NCBI RefSeq assembly: GCF_003589925.1
Contig: NZ_CP032382.1
Location: 124,001-188,000 of the forward strand
Reading direction: 5' to 3'
Source: Chryseolinea soli
GTDB taxonomy: Bacteria; Bacteroidota; Bacteroidia; Cytophagales; Cyclobacteriaceae
Length of the DNA: 64,000 nt
The notes below the pieces were generated by a model. The model saw only the letters and a list, made by a program, of their open reading frames with translations, was not told the DNA's origin and made no database searches. The position numbers and the translations under genes were made by a program. Shown in pieces: positions 63,665 through 64,000 of this stretch; the first letter of the stretch is position 1; each line of letters opens with the position of its first letter.

Positions 63665-64000
63665 TGATTTCATTGATTCGTCCTGTAACATTCTTAACGA
63701 AATCAGGTTCAAATTTCTCAAATGTCAGTTTCTTATAACTTTTGCTAAAATAATCTTGGACGTCTGATAGGAACTTTCCAGTAAGTTCATCGGTCCAAAC
63801 AGTTTTAGAGTTAACGTTATTTTTTTTCCTCCATGCTTCGCCAAATGATCTTGCCCAGGCATTGTTCACCATATCTATATAAGCATCAACCATTGCCTGC
63901 TCTTGTGTAAATATGCCTGCCGATGGATCGATCGCCATATCCTTTGGATCTCCACTAAACAGGCCTTTAGCTTCGACCTCGTGGGCGTTCGCAGCTATTG
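63639..64000 (-). CDS. C-terminal part of a putative polymorphic toxin (5' end outside window)
   Basis: The frame is open from the right edge and ends at 63639, giving about 119 residues. The visible part reads IAANAHEVEAKGLFSG...AIDPSAGIFTQEQAMVDAYIDMVNNAWARSFGEAW, a pattern reminiscent of toxin tips of the DUF6973-like or other RHS-associated types (recalled by shape only). The final 50 residues are Lys-rich. A full RHS or other core upstream cannot be checked. It is followed directly by a candidate immunity lipoprotein. Confidence 0.5.
   Translation of the reverse strand, partial: IAANAHEVEAKGLFSGDPKDMAIDPSAGIFTQEQAMVDAYIDMVNNAWARSFGEAWRKKNNVNSKTVWTDELTGKFLSDVQDYFSKSYKKLTFEKFEPDFVKNVTGRINEINGKGKKKE

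Overview
The window is most likely a chromosomal segment of a Bacteroidota bacterium, probably a Cytophagales-type soil or freshwater organism. The signs are a SusC/SusD pair, a type IX secretion (T9SS) sorting domain on a SprB-repeat protein, ASPIC/UnbV and DUF5107 proteins, TAnnTTTG-like promoter elements and few Shine-Dalgarno sites. The genus is inference only. No rRNA, tRNA, CRISPR array or complete transposon was seen.

Layout. 1-4.3 kb: end of a TPR protein, an Omp85-type barrel, a lipoprotein, an AI-2E-type permease and a small secreted protein. 4.4-10.4 kb: a minus-strand RND efflux operon (small protein, adaptor lipoprotein, AcrB-like pump, NodT-like outer-membrane factor). 10.4-13.4 kb: a repeat-bearing spacer, a small barrel and two secreted unknowns in an operon, and a short Fur-like winged helix protein. 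13.4-34.4 kb: a large block of exported proteins around a divergent promoter region. It holds FN3, 1473-aa, SprB/T9SS and TANFOR/FN3-like proteins, a 936-aa putative polymorphic toxin with two AT-rich candidate immunity genes, an Ig-like lipoprotein and a 571-aa barrel. 34.5-54.7 kb: a carbohydrate utilisation locus for alpha-galactosides with SusCD, GH36, mutarotase, a sugar/H+ symporter, an AraC regulator and two DUF5107 proteins. 54.7-57.6 kb: a chromate/oxidative stress cluster (ChrB-AraC fusion, ChrA, exported SOD with odd outer-sphere residues). 57.7-59.5 kb: a sialidase-like protein and a DinB-fold protein. 59.6-62.9 kb: a pseudopilin/GspF operon. 63.1-64 kb: the C-terminus of a second putative polymorphic toxin, cut by the window edge, with an overlapping lipoprotein that may be its immunity protein.

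The best candidate for an undescribed system is 13.4-34.4 kb. Several very large secreted proteins of no clear family, a T9SS cargo with SprB repeats, a dedicated barrel and a nuclease-like toxin that has a signal peptide but no T9SS tail sit together. The toxin tip and immunity genes are clearly more AT-rich than the rest. This suggests a conserved surface or delivery scaffold with a replaceable toxin tip. Transport by these proteins is inference. The other main observations are a 60-bp repeat family at 437-496, 10411-10470 and (degenerate) 10639-10678, a heptamer tandem array that supplies the 3' end of a gene at 54639-54708, and the ChrB-AraC fusion.
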